Of a DNA stretch of 50,859 nucleotides, positions 9,984 through 18,836 are shown piece after piece (position 1 is the first letter of the stretch; each line of letters begins with the position of its first letter). A model generated the notes under the pieces. That model was not told the DNA's origin and made no database searches. It worked only from the letters and a program-made list of their open reading frames with translations. The position numbers and the translations under genes are program-made. Source of the stretch: Methanosarcina spelaei (GTDB lineage Archaea; Halobacteriota; Methanosarcinia; Methanosarcinales; Methanosarcinaceae); the NCBI RefSeq assembly GCF_002287235.1, contig NZ_LMVP01000013.1, positions 1 through 50,859 of the forward strand. The letters are read 5' to 3'.

Positions 9984-10682
9984 TTAGGATACAATCTGAT
10001 TTGTTTTTCCTTTGACCTTCCACTTAAGAAGTACCCCTTCTTCGATTGTTTCAGCAGAAAACAGTTCAAGCCCCAGGAGTTCGGCTTCTGAAAATCCTTC
10101 TCCGTCAGTGAAAGTTGGAGATGTAGCGCCACCTATAATAAGATTTCCTATGAAGGTGTAAATTTCATCAACAAGGCCTGCAGAAAGCATTCCCCAGTTT
10201 AGGGTTGCCCCTCCTTCGACCATAATTGTATTTATATCCATTTCCTTTAGTCTTCTTACAAGCTCCGGAAGGTCGACTTTCTCAGTTCCTGCCTTGATAA
10301 CAAGAGCTTTTTCTTCCAGTTTTTCTATCTTTTCAGCAGGTGCAGAAGTCGAAATGGCAATTATCCTGAGTCCTTCCCCTTTTTTGAAAATGTCGGCATC
10401 AAGCGGAGTCCTTGCTGAACTGTCCACAATAATCCTTACTGGATTTTCGTTTTTTCCGGCGGCTTTCCTGACTGCCCGTCTCTCTGGAGATTTTACAGTT
10501 AAACTTGGATCATCCGAAAGGACAGTTCCTATTCCTACCATAATTGCATCTACTTGGGCTCGGAGTTCGTCGACTCTTTCAAAATCAAGTTTTCCTGAGA
10601 TTCGGACTTGTTTTCTTTCTTTTGTTGAGAGTTTGCCGTCGGCTGACATAGCAGAATTAATAAAAACAAAAGGTCTGTCCAT
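9984..10682 (-). CDS. 2,5-diamino-6-(ribosylamino)-pyrimidinone 5'-phosphate reductase
   Basis: A 232-residue RibD C-terminal-like reductase of the archaeal type. It reduces the ribosyl side chain of the pyrimidine intermediate with NAD(P)H in riboflavin and F420/FAD precursor synthesis. Motifs seen: PFVFINSAMSADGKL at the N-terminus, GIGTVLSDDPSL near residue 50, RIIVDSSARTPL, and the dinucleotide-site motif MVEGGATLNW near 155. Length matches the stand-alone archaeal enzymes. The start ATG gives MDRPFVF. No other riboflavin genes are adjacent. Confidence 0.9.
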   Translation of the reverse strand: MDRPFVFINSAMSADGKLSTKERKQVRISGKLDFERVDELRAQVDAIMVGIGTVLSDDPSLTVKSPERRAVRKAAGKNENPVRIIVDSSARTPLDADIFKKGEGLRIIAISTSAPAEKIEKLEEKALVIKAGTEKVDLPELVRRLKEMDINTIMVEGGATLNWGMLSAGLVDEIYTFIGNLIIGGATSPTFTDGEGFSEAELLGLELFSAETIEEGVLLKWKVKGKTNQIVS

Positions 10683-10854
10683 TTTTCTAGCTCCTGAAAA
10701 AAGTAGTTTTCGGAGGCGTCTCTAGAAAGAATGCCTCCTTACTGGTAAAAATTTTGAATAGGCATCAATAGCCTTATTTTTCTTAAATAGCTTTATTATT
10801 CTTCGTCTTACGTTAAAAGATTTAACGGTTCTTAGAAGCGAGATTAATCTTAAT

Positions 10855-11709
10855 TTATTCGATTTCTATCAGAGGCTTCAGAAGATCATGGTCTCTCAAA
10901 AGTCCCTGAAGTTTCCGGTTTGAATTAATAATCGGAACCTGGTCAATTCTGTTCCGCTTCATTTTCCGTGCACAGTCGCTGACAGATGTAATATATGTGG
11001 CTGTGATTGGCTCTCTTATCATGATATCGCTTCCGATCAGGTTGGGAACCTTAATCCTTGAGACGCTGTAGTAAATGCTCATGGTGTCTCGCATCGATTC
11101 CCAGGTCCAGGCATCGTCGTCCTGACCTGCAGACATATCTGACATCTCTACACTGTCTTCAATTATGCTTGCAGCAATAACGTCACGGTCCGAGATAATT
11201 CCTACAAGTTCCAGGCTTGAGTCAAGTACAGGTACAGCCTTAACACCTGCCAGTTCCATAATCCTGGCAACAACGGGTAAAGGCGTTTCATTGTATATTG
11301 CAACGACTTTCTTTTCCACATAGTCCTTTATCGGGATATCAATGTTCATGTCTGCAATTGTACCTATAATATCTGCCACGGTAACAAGCCCTACAAGTTT
11401 CCCGTCATCTACTACCGGAAGCCTTCTTATGCGGTGTTCCAAAAGTAAACGTGCTGCAGTCTGCAGATCAGATCCGGAGGATATGGTTATCGGATCCCGT
11501 GTCATAAGAAGAGCCAGTTGTTCTTCTTCAGGGTTTTGTAATAGGTTTGTCCTTGTTACAACTCCCACAACTTTGGAGTCTTTAATTACTGGAACTCCTG
11601 AAATGTGTTTGTTCTTAAGAATTTTAAGAACCTCGTCCCTTGAACCTGGAAGGGTTGCACTTGCTACATCCCTTACCATGATATCTTCAATGAAGATGCT
11701 TTTTGGCAT
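10855..11709 (-). CDS. Protein with four CBS domains
   Basis: A 284-residue protein built almost only of CBS domains (two Bateman pairs): about residues 8-60, 70-122, 128-185 and 228-282, each with the pattern of a variable loop, GVPVIKDSKVVGVVT-like strand and DI/DLL helix. CBS pairs bind adenosyl ligands such as AMP, ATP or SAM and usually regulate a partner. A poorly conserved segment (190-225; DMSAGQDDDAWTWESM) separates the last domain. It is followed on the same strand by a universal stress protein gene located upstream (88 bases away), which also binds adenine nucleotides. The partner is unknown. Confidence 0.88.
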   Translation of the reverse strand: MPKSIFIEDIMVRDVASATLPGSRDEVLKILKNKHISGVPVIKDSKVVGVVTRTNLLQNPEEEQLALLMTRDPITISSGSDLQTAARLLLEHRIRRLPVVDDGKLVGLVTVADIIGTIADMNIDIPIKDYVEKKVVAIYNETPLPVVARIMELAGVKAVPVLDSSLELVGIISDRDVIAASIIEDSVEMSDMSAGQDDDAWTWESMRDTMSIYYSVSRIKVPNLIGSDIMIREPITATYITSVSDCARKMKRNRIDQVPIINSNRKLQGLLRDHDLLKPLIEIE

Positions 11710-11796
11710 GTGATATACACCTTTGTATACGCTAAATCCTGGTTTTCTTTCTCCGATATCTATTTTCTCAAAAGGCTTCCAGTTGACTAGAAAGTC

Positions 11797-12249
11797 TTAA
11801 TCTTGTTTTTCACTCCGGACGACCAGGACCGGGACTTTTGAGCCTCTTACTACTTTCTCTGCAACACTTCCCAGCAGAAACCTATCGAGCCCGCTTTTGC
11901 CGAGGGTGCCTACAACTATCAGATCAATATCGTTATTTTCTGCGAAATTTATAATCTCATTACTCGGGTGACCTTCCAACATCACTTCTCTTACCTCAAC
12001 TCCTGAGGCATCTCCGTGTTCCTTTACCACGGATATTGCTTTCTTCCCCTCCTCTCTCAGGGTGTCATACATTATTTCCAATCCCGCATCCATAGGCATT
12101 GAAGAAAAAGAAGTTATATCTGTTACGTAGAGAGCGTGAACCGTAGCTCCGCTGAGTTTTGCAATCTCAATACCGTAAGAAATAGCCCTAAGGCTGTTCT
12201 CGGATCCATCTGTTGCAATCACTATATTCCGGTAAAATTCGCTCATCAT
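11797..12249 (-). CDS. Universal stress protein, UspA family
   Basis: A 150-residue cytosolic Usp domain. The N-terminus has IVIATDGSENSLRAI. The C-terminus has the ATP-binding pattern G-2x-G-9x-G(S/T) (GTLGKSGLDRFLLGS), followed by VPVLVVR. It therefore belongs to the ATP-binding subclass. The first ATG has GGAG seven bases upstream; a second ATG follows directly. It sits 18 bases after the amidohydrolase gene and before the CBS gene, so the three may form one transcript. Confidence 0.92.
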   Translation of the reverse strand: MMSEFYRNIVIATDGSENSLRAISYGIEIAKLSGATVHALYVTDITSFSSMPMDAGLEIMYDTLREEGKKAISVVKEHGDASGVEVREVMLEGHPSNEIINFAENNDIDLIVVGTLGKSGLDRFLLGSVAEKVVRGSKVPVLVVRSEKQD

Positions 12250-12267
12250 GTTTATTCTCCATTTGCT

Positions 12268-13377
12268 TTATGAATGAAGTACTGATAGTATGTCATCGGG
12301 TCTTGCTCGCCTTGTAATTCCACTTATGGGGTTCTTTATCCCTGCAAGATTATTGGAATTTCCATTCAGGATCATGAGATTAGCTTTATTCCCCTTTTGT
12401 ATTGAGCCCGTAGAATTAAATCCCATTACAAAGGAACCATTAAGTGTGCAAATTTTAAATACTTGCCTATCATCAATGGAAAAAATCTTAGACATAAATT
12501 CCATTTCAGCAAACATATTTACAGAATTTAACATTACATTATCCGTTCCTGCAGCTACTTTTATCCCAGCTTCCAGCATCTCGGCAACAGGTGCGATTCC
12601 GGCTCCTGTAATTAGATTAGATCTGGGACAGACAACAACCGGAATCTTTGCATCAGCCACCTCTTCAATATCTTTTCTTGTAGCATTTGTCAAATGAATC
12701 AAGAGATCAGGCTCAAGCGACAATGATTTTTCTATATCGCTCGTATCTTTTTCTCCGGCATGGATCGCAAAGAACTTTTTATGCTGCCGTGTGCAGGTAG
12801 CAATATTCTCCAACAGTTTGAAATCAAGGTCATTTGCTCCACTCATCCCAAGTCCGGTGGAGTGTAGAAGAATTCTTCTCACTTCTGCCAGTACAACCTG
12901 AGTCGGTAGTTCAGGCTCTGTAGGTCTGCCCAGTGTCATGGAGTGAAGTTTGAGTCCTTCAAGAGCTTTATTCAGGGCTGCAACTCCTACAACACCCCCT
13001 TCCCTGAAATCAGCAAAAGCACAGGTTCCGGTTTCTATCATATCCAGCAAGGACTTTCTCATGCCTTCGATCAGAGTTTTGTACGGCGTGTCTCTTAATA
13101 TTCTATGTTTTAACCCGTCAGGAGGCTTTACAAGAGAATCCAGGTCTCTTTGAATCCGAAACCCGGAAGTCCTTCCCAGAGGAGGGTCTTTGAATACCGA
13201 GTCTCCAAGGTGAGTATGCGCATTGACAAAGCAGGGAGCAATTATATTTTTAGAGGGTGTACGCTCCTCCCCAATTTCCGTAATTATTCCTCTCTTCACG
13301 CAGATGTACCCCTCAATGGGTTCCAGTTCGGGGCCTGCAATAATTGTCCCTGGAATTATCTGTTCAGTGCCGTACAT
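12268..13377 (-). CDS. Metal-dependent amidohydrolase (cytosine deaminase/chlorohydrolase-like)
   Basis: A 369-residue TIM-barrel amidohydrolase. The metal ligands typical of the Atz/Trz-like deaminases are visible: HTH in NAHTHLGD near residue 54-58, FAIHAGE, LLIHLTN and the catalytic Asp in AAGTDN. Family members deaminate purines, pyrimidines or S-adenosyl derivatives; the substrate is not predictable here. The ATG at 13377 is preceded by GAGGTG three bases away; an in-frame GTG at 13383 overlaps that site and is the alternative. It is first of a probable three-gene unit with usp and the CBS gene. Confidence 0.85.
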   Translation of the reverse strand: MYGTEQIIPGTIIAGPELEPIEGYICVKRGIITEIGEERTPSKNIIAPCFVNAHTHLGDSVFKDPPLGRTSGFRIQRDLDSLVKPPDGLKHRILRDTPYKTLIEGMRKSLLDMIETGTCAFADFREGGVVGVAALNKALEGLKLHSMTLGRPTEPELPTQVVLAEVRRILLHSTGLGMSGANDLDFKLLENIATCTRQHKKFFAIHAGEKDTSDIEKSLSLEPDLLIHLTNATRKDIEEVADAKIPVVVCPRSNLITGAGIAPVAEMLEAGIKVAAGTDNVMLNSVNMFAEMEFMSKIFSIDDRQVFKICTLNGSFVMGFNSTGSIQKGNKANLMILNGNSNNLAGIKNPISGITRRARPDDILSVLHS

Positions 13378-13770
13378 ATGCACCTCAGCTACTCATTAAG
13401 CACTATGCTCAATTTGTGGAAGAGCAAACATGTACATGATATATAAGTTTTTCTTCATATTTTTACATTATAATCTTTTCAGGATAAAACAGAATGTAAA
13501 CTTCTTCAAAATTCAATTTTCTCAGAACACAGTCTTTTTGAGAATGTAATTTTGTTAGGAATGTCACTTACTACTCTTTTCTTTTTTGAATCTTTTTTAT
13601 GATATTTATCTCCGCAGTTAGCAGTTAACTCTGAACTCTTTTAGGTTATTTTTGCATTCTCATGTTCTTATGTTGCCCTTATAATCTAAATCATTTTCTT
13701 GAGAAAAATCAGTTTCAATGTAACTATCTCCTTAATATTGCAATGTAATAAATCAACAGTTCATCGACAT

Positions 13771-13780
13771 TTTTATATAT
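13771..13780 (+). promoter_or_regulatory. TATA box (box A) of the putative RNA gene
   Basis: TTTTATATAT lies about 26-30 bases before the point where sequence changes from AT-rich to structured and G+C-rich, the spacing expected for an archaeal TATA box and a transcription start near 13800-13806. Confidence 0.55.
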
Positions 13781-13800
13781 TATTATGTATATAATATGGC

Positions 13801-13985
13801 TTCGTCGCATTGTATAGGTCCTTGCATGAGGTAATGGAAAATCCTGACTGTGAGTGTACAGACAACCCCAATGCGGTACATTGATAGTGTGATACTGCCC
13901 TGCACGAGGGTAACTGAAAGTGACTGCGGAAAACCAGAGGATGAGCTTTCGGAGTTAGTGCGCCAGGGCTACAGCACTATTTTCC
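13801..13985 (+). ncRNA. Putative structured non-coding RNA of unknown family
   Basis: About 185 bases, clearly less AT-rich than its surroundings, with no ORF. Two folded domains can be drawn. Domain 1 is closed by CGCATTG (13806-13812) with CAATGCG (13869-13875). Domain 2 is closed by GCCCTG (13897-13902) with CAGGGC (13964-13969) and continues CAC/GTG, TAACT/AGTTA (13911-13915 with 13953-13957) and GAAAG/CTTTC (13916-13920 with 13946-13950), leaving a GAGGG bulge, a CGC bulge and a 25-base loop. Both domains share a motif like CCTTGCATGAGG / CCCTGCACGAGGG. A TATA box lies before it and T-rich sequence after it. ACA follows the closing stem of domain 2, so a guide RNA (H/ACA-like) is one possibility. 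It does not match RNase P or SRP RNA motifs that I know. Confidence 0.55.
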
Positions 13986-14035
13986 CATTCTTTTAAAAAC
14001 TTTTTTCCAGAAATTACTTGAACAATATCTAGTTT

Positions 14036-14190
14036 GAATTGTTACTTGTTGAGTTATTATTTGTTGAATTATTACCTACTTGTATTATTACCCACTTGTA
14101 TTATTACCTACTTGTATTATTACCTACTTGTATTATTGCCTATTTGAATTATTACTTATTTGAATATTAATTGTTTTAATATTACTTGTT
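14036..14190. repeat. Tandem repeat, period 16 bp
   Basis: Five close copies of TATTACCTACTTGTAT, flanked on both sides by decaying copies (TTATTTGTTGAA, TTACTTATTTGAA). Located between the putative RNA gene and the DUF167 gene. Confidence 0.8.
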
Positions 14191-14307
14191 TGAAACTTCA
14201 TTTGCTTGAAATTCTAAGCTTATGTTCTTCACTGTCTCCGATTATTTTTTTACTTTAAAAGGTCAATCCGTCATTGATTTATATGATCCTCCAGAAAGGT
14301 AAAAGAT

Positions 14308-14625
14308 ATGTCTTTCGAAGAGGCGATATCAGATATGGGGTCCAGTGTGATTGTTGATATAGAGGTTACTCCAGGCTCCAGGTCTATTTCGGTTCCAAGC
14401 GGTTATAATGAGTGGCGCAAACGAATTGAAGTAAAACTAACCAAAAATGCCCAGAAAGGAAAGGCAAACGAACAGCTGGTAGAATGCCTTGCTGAACTCT
14501 TTGCAATTAGTAGTTCGGATATTCTTATAAACAGCGGGGCAACAAGTAGTAAGAAATCTTTATTGTTAAATGGAGTTTCATATCAACAGGCAGTTTCAGT
14601 TTTTGGAGAGCGTTTAAAGAAATAA
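14308..14625 (+). CDS. DUF167 (YggU/UPF0235) family protein
   Basis: A 105-residue protein of the DUF167 family: DIEVTPGSRSISV near the N-terminus, IEVKLTKNAQKGKANEQLVECLAE in the middle with the signature KGKAN, and SSDILINSGATSSKKSLLL. Function unknown in all domains of life. Full length. It is followed 100 bases downstream by the Toprim gene, a pairing that suggests a shared transcript. Confidence 0.88.
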   Translation: MSFEEAISDMGSSVIVDIEVTPGSRSISVPSGYNEWRKRIEVKLTKNAQKGKANEQLVECLAELFAISSSDILINSGATSSKKSLLLNGVSYQQAVSVFGERLKK

Positions 14626-14725
14626 ACCAGAAATTTAAAACTGTATTTAAAAATAACTAAACGTTAAGAGTAACTTCTTTATTCTCCTGATAAGCAAACT
14701 GTTATAAGTAAACTACTTATAAGTA

Positions 14726-15202
14726 ATGCGGTTCTCTAAAGTTTTAATTAATAATAAGGTTGCAGAAAACGTGGCTGATCTTGAAATTTACAGAAAAAGG
14801 CTTGAAAGGATTGAAGAGCTGCTCTCCGAACTCTCTGAATATTCTGTAAGGGGAGCAATTATCATTGTTGAAGGAAAAAGAGACGTCCTCTCACTGAAAA
14901 GGCTTGGAATTAAAGGCAATTTTGAACTTGCAACTCGTCAATCTCTTTTTAACTTCTCTGAGAAAATTGCGTGTCTTGGTAGTGAAGTAGTTATACTAAC
15001 TGATTGGGACAGACGAGGTGACATTCTGGCTATAAAGCTTTCTGGATACTTCCAGAGTTTCGGTTTGAAACCTGATCTTGAGATCCGAAATAAACTCCGA
15101 TTCATCTCTCAGAAGGAAATTAAAGATATAGAAAGTCTGTACACTTATGTTTCCAAGCTGAGACTGAAAACTGGTTCCTGCTTAACACAGGATTTCCAAT
15201 AA
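14726..15202 (+). CDS. Toprim domain protein, UPF0292 family
   Basis: A 158-residue protein in which a short N-terminal helix is followed by a Toprim fold: catalytic Glu in [17 protein letters not shown] (about 45-60) and the DxD of LTDWDRRGD (about 92-100). Stand-alone Toprim proteins of this archaeal group resemble the M5-like/OLD/RecR type nuclease or primase core and are probably involved in RNA maturation or DNA repair; the precise role is not known. The start is ATG at 14726. Confidence 0.87.
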   Translation: MRFSKVLINNKVAENVADLEIYRKRLERIEELLSELSEYSVRGAIIIVEGKRDVLSLKRLGIKGNFELATRQSLFNFSEKIACLGSEVVILTDWDRRGDILAIKLSGYFQSFGLKPDLEIRNKLRFISQKEIKDIESLYTYVSKLRLKTGSCLTQDFQ

Positions 15203-15355
15203 GTCTAAATCTTAAAAATTAAATTTGAAAGTCAAGTTCAAAAATTAATATTAAAGTAATGTTTAATATTAAAGTTAATGTTATAAATATTGTTGAATAC
15301 AAAATATTTGAGTTAACACTGACTTAAGTTAACATTAACAATTGACGGAGTTGTT

Positions 15356-15772
15356 TTATTCTTTATGCATGGGATTGGAAGACTCTGCTTTCTCCTGAAT
15401 TATCTCCATACTCTGCGGACTCTTCTGATGGTTGAATGTTCTGTCAAATTCCGGATATTTTGGAAACTTGCCAGCCAGCTCTTCAAACATTTTGTGTCTT
15501 GGGCTGATGATAATTATATGAGCAGGAGGATGAATTTTTTTCAGCCTACTAATTGCCGCTCCTGCGTGATTATTTAATTCCACCAGTGCTGCAGAGTTGC
15601 ATTTTGACTTGAGGGATACGCCCATTACACTAACAAGAAGTTCATCAGCATAGTTTGGCTCTATGCATTTTGGAGTCGCTGAAAATTGAATATGTCCGTA
15701 TCGTTCTAGATCATGTAAGGCTATTTTTACTTTGTCCGAATCGTCTGCCCGGACTAATGCAAATGATTTCAT
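15356..15772 (-). CDS. DUF356 family protein (methanogen-specific)
   Basis: A 138-residue soluble protein of the DUF356 type, restricted as far as I know to methanogenic archaea. The N-terminus MKSFALVRADDSDK and the segment PAHIIIISPRHKMFEELA are characteristic. The reading frame extends to 15808, but the ATG at 15772 fits the family N-terminus and follows GGTGGTG. Function unknown. It is convergent with the Toprim gene, 153 bases away. Confidence 0.8.
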   Translation of the reverse strand: MKSFALVRADDSDKVKIALHDLERYGHIQFSATPKCIEPNYADELLVSVMGVSLKSKCNSAALVELNNHAGAAISRLKKIHPPAHIIIISPRHKMFEELAGKFPKYPEFDRTFNHQKSPQSMEIIQEKAESSNPMHKE

Positions 15773-16334
15773 TTTTACACACCACCAATATACTGAAGTT
15801 ATCCCCATTTCGATATGGATTTACCCCTATAATAATCTTTGTGTATGAGATATGCTGAACAGCCGAGTTTTCGGATATTTTAGGCCTCTTATGACCTTTT
15901 AGTTACTTTTACGGCGCGATATATGGTCTGGTCCCTGGGCTGTAAAATTCATCTCTCTTATATAAGAGATCTTCAAAAATTATAAGGGTACCTTGCAATT
16001 TCTTTTTTCAGATGTAGTATACGCTTCCAAATTATAGAGTCGCGTATTCTAGTTATATTCATCTTATATATATTCGTTTTGAAATAATATCTTTCTATAA
16101 ACCCGAAATCAACTATTTTTATAAACGTATCAAAATAAATAACATCATGCGACTGCATCGTTCATTCAAAACTTTTCCAAAGTTAAAACTAGTATCTGAG
16201 CTGATCCCAAAACTAAAAATTGCTTCTCTGAATCCTGTATTTCGAATGATCACTCAAGTTTCTGATCATGACAACAATCCTGAAAATTCTTGATGATTAA
16301 GAACTAAATGGCTTTTGGGATAGGCTCTCTAAGT

Positions 16335-16417
16335 AATTTAGTTATTGAGCATAATTTTGGTAGTTTCTTGTCAGTACACAATGATTTTTAACTCATTAGA
16401 TCACCAATAACTAAATT
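16335..16417. repeat. Perfect 13-bp inverted repeat with 57-base interior
   Basis: AATTTAGTTATTG at 16335-16347 is exactly reverse-complemented by CAATAACTAAATT at 16405-16417. It could be a long-loop hairpin or the ends of a tiny decayed mobile element; there is no obvious target duplication. Confidence 0.55.
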
Positions 16418-16653
16418 TTCGTGACACTAGAGTAACTTTATCCATTATATCAACCTACTCAAAGTTAATTCCCAATTTTGTAGAATCAAAAATAAACTTT
16501 AAAAAATAAATTTTAATAAGATAAAGCTTTACTTTAAAACCTTACTTCAGGTTAATATAATAAGAAATATCTTAGCAAGTTGCGCTCCTGGGACCAGGTC
16601 ACCAGATAAAATGTCCAGAGTTAAAAACCTCTTTATAATGCTGCAAAAAATAT

Positions 16654-16708
16654 TGTGAGTAAAACACTGTGAGTAAAACACTGTGAGTAAAACACTGTGA
16701 GTAAAACG
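16654..16708. repeat. Tandem repeat, period 15 bp
   Basis: Almost perfect copies of ACTGTGAGTAAAACA, about 3.7 units. Located in the long spacer before proA. Confidence 0.85.
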
Positions 16709-16793
16709 TTATAAATACAACATTGCCGGTAAAATGAAATCTCTTATTTAGAACTTCGCTATATCATATACCGAAACAGTGTATAAATAAGGT

Positions 16794-16871
16794 ATTAAAA
16801 GGTACTACAGAATTTAAAAGGTATTACGGAACTTAGAGGATATTACAAAAATTAAAAGGTATTACAGAACT
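16794..16871. repeat. Tandem repeat, period about 20 bp
   Basis: Four diverged copies of a unit like TTAAAAGGTATTACAGAA. Located in the long spacer before proA. Confidence 0.7.
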
Positions 16872-17054
16872 ATATTCGTTTTTTCCGCATTTATTTCTAT
16901 ATGAAGCGGAAGAATTAATACGTCTTTAGAATTATGGATATATCCTCAATACTAAAGAGGAAATGACCTTCAGTTTATTCGATATTCAATCTAAGTTCAG
17001 TACTATTATTCAATGATTTAACGGTAAGTTCTATCATTTGTAATTCAATTACGA

Positions 17055-17141
17055 AACTGTTACCTGTAATTTAGTAATAAGACCGTTACCTATAATTCAG
17101 TAATTAGACCGTTACCTGTAATTCAATGATAAAATCATTAC
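17055..17141. repeat. Tandem repeat, period about 28-30 bp
   Basis: Three diverged copies of a unit like ACCGTTACCTGTAATTCA about 140-230 bases before the proA start, so probably near or within the promoter/leader. Confidence 0.65.
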
Positions 17142-17283
17142 ATAATCTAATAGTAAGATCTTATTTCTATCCGATATCGAGTAATGCCGAATCTTCTGCA
17201 AATTTACTGATACAGTAACAGGTTTGGCTGCCCAGCTTCTTAATTAGGGACATACAGAAGTCGTCATATTAGAAGGTAATTAT

Positions 17284-18627
17284 ATGGCTGAAGATATTAA
17301 ATCCAAAGTAATACAGGCAAAAAAGGCATCGATTGAGCTTTCCAGTGTAAGTGCGGAAATAAAAAACCAGGCGCTTGAGGCTATGGCTCAGGCCCTTGAC
17401 AAGGAAAGGAAAGCTATTCTGGATGCAAACGCAAAAGATCTTGAATCTGCAGTGGAACTGAAAAAGAAAGGGAAGCTCACTCAGGCTCTTGTAGATAGGC
17501 TTAAAGTAAGCGACTCAAAAATTGACGGAATGATTGCAGGAATCAGAGATGTAGTTAAACTTAAAGATCCTGTAGGAGACACCCTCTCTACTCTTGAGCT
17601 GGACAAAGACCTCATTCTCTACCAGGTGAGCTGTCCAATCGGCCTTATAGGTGTCATCTTTGAATCCCGGCCTGATGTGGTGCCTCAGGTTATGTCTCTT
17701 TGCCTTAAGAGCGGGAACGCGACCATCTTCAAAGGCGGGAGTGAAGCGCGAGAGTCAAACCGCACTATTTTTCAGATCCTTGTAAAAGCCATAGAATCTA
17801 CCGCCGGCATGCCAGTAGGGGCTTTCCAGCTTATGGAAACAAGAGAAGAGATAATGGACCTTTTGAGTCTTGATACCTATGTAGACCTCCTGATCCCAAG
17901 GGGCTCAAATGAGTTTGTTAAGTTTATCCAGGAAAATACGAAAATTCCGGTACTCGGACATACTAGCGGGATCTGTCATATCTATGTGGATGAATATGCG
18001 GACCTCGATACAGCCTGGAAGGTTTGCTTCGATGCGAAAGTACAGTATCCTGCAGTATGCAACGCCATTGAAACCCTTCTGGTAAACCGTAAAATTGCGG
18101 ATACTTTCCTGCCGAAAATGGCAGAAATATACCTCGGCGCAGGGGTTGAATTACGCTGTGATGAAGACAGCTATGCTCTGCTTGAAAAAGGAGGAATTTC
18201 TCCTCTTTCAAGAGCTACGGACGAAGACTGGAGTCTTGAGTACAACGATCTTGTTCTTTCGATAAAACTCGTTGATACCATAAAGGAAGCCATCGACCAT
18301 ATAAACATGTTCGGTTCTCATCACACCGATGGAATAATAACTGAGAATGCTTCTAGAAGAAAAGAGTTTACAGGACTTGTTGATTCTTCGAGTGTTATGG
18401 TAAACGCTTCAACCCGCTTTGCCGATGGCTATCGTTATGGGAAAGGGGCTGAGGTAGGAATCAGCACAAACAAAATCCATTCTCGTGGGCCTGTAGGCAT
18501 GGAAGGCCTCCTGATCTACAAATATATCTTGCTAGGGAAAGGGCAGGTTGTCGCAGATTATGCAGGAGAAACCGCAAAAGCCTATACACACAGAAAACTT
18601 GACCTTAAATTTGAAAATGTAGATTGA
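17284..18627 (+). CDS. proA: Glutamate-5-semialdehyde dehydrogenase (gamma-glutamyl phosphate reductase)
   Basis: A 447-residue NADPH-dependent enzyme of the aldehyde dehydrogenase superfamily. It reduces gamma-glutamyl phosphate to glutamate 5-semialdehyde, the second step of proline synthesis. The catalytic Cys is C259 in VQYPAVCNAIETLL. Other signatures are IGVIFESRPDVVPQ near 122-135, KGGSEARESN near 150, and ASTRFADGYRYGKGAEVGIST near the C-terminus. Full length. ATG with GAAGG eight bases upstream. First of a proA-proB-proC gene cluster, although the spacers (about 200 bases) are long. Confidence 0.97.
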   Translation: MAEDIKSKVIQAKKASIELSSVSAEIKNQALEAMAQALDKERKAILDANAKDLESAVELKKKGKLTQALVDRLKVSDSKIDGMIAGIRDVVKLKDPVGDTLSTLELDKDLILYQVSCPIGLIGVIFESRPDVVPQVMSLCLKSGNATIFKGGSEARESNRTIFQILVKAIESTAGMPVGAFQLMETREEIMDLLSLDTYVDLLIPRGSNEFVKFIQENTKIPVLGHTSGICHIYVDEYADLDTAWKVCFDAKVQYPAVCNAIETLLVNRKIADTFLPKMAEIYLGAGVELRCDEDSYALLEKGGISPLSRATDEDWSLEYNDLVLSIKLVDTIKEAIDHINMFGSHHTDGIITENASRRKEFTGLVDSSSVMVNASTRFADGYRYGKGAEVGISTNKIHSRGPVGMEGLLIYKYILLGKGQVVADYAGETAKAYTHRKLDLKFENVD

Positions 18628-18634
18628 AATCCTG

Positions 18635-18714
18635 TCGAAGATTATCGAAGATTATTGAAGAATATTGAAGAATATTGAAAAATATTGAAGAATATCGAAG
18701 AATATCGAAGAATT
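18635..18714. repeat. Tandem repeat, period 12 bp, between proA and proB
   Basis: Six or seven copies of ATATTGAAGAAT / ATATCGAAGAAT begin a few bases after the proA stop codon. If proA and proB share a transcript the array lies within it. Confidence 0.85.
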
Positions 18715-18836
18715 ATGATATGTTTATATATCTGAATTGAAATACCAGCGCAAATTGAGTGCAAGCGATGGAAATCCGGATTGTGGCTGTTACTTATTTC
18801 AGCTGCATTCTCAAAATATTTTACGAGGCCTTGTGA

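Larger units (their letters stand above)
13384..14307. other. Long spacer containing a structured RNA gene and repeats
   Basis: Between the divergent amidohydrolase and DUF167 genes. The first 380 bases are AT-rich with nothing recognised. A TATA box and a G+C-richer structured segment follow (13771-13985), then a 16-bp tandem repeat array (about 14036-14190), then the leader of the DUF167 gene. Confidence 0.6.
15773..17283. other. 1.5-kb non-coding region upstream of proA
   Basis: No convincing ORF on either strand. It contains a perfect 13-bp inverted repeat (16335-16347 with 16405-16417), three separate tandem repeat arrays (16654-16708, 16794-16871, 17055-17141) and the proA promoter and leader. 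A short G+C-richer patch around 16583-16617 (CCTGGGACCAGG) could form a small hairpin. The length is unusual for this window and might hide small RNAs. Confidence 0.5.

Noticed and set aside
13801-13985. RNase P RNA or SRP RNA for the structured element
   Set aside because: The conserved GAGGAAAGUCC/ACAGAA (RNase P) and GGAAGGGAGCA-type (SRP domain IV) motifs are not present, and the element is shorter than either.
15973-16158. Minus-strand ORF of 61 codons in the long spacer
   Set aside because: Ile/Tyr/Lys-rich translation typical of AT-rich non-coding DNA and no ribosome site.
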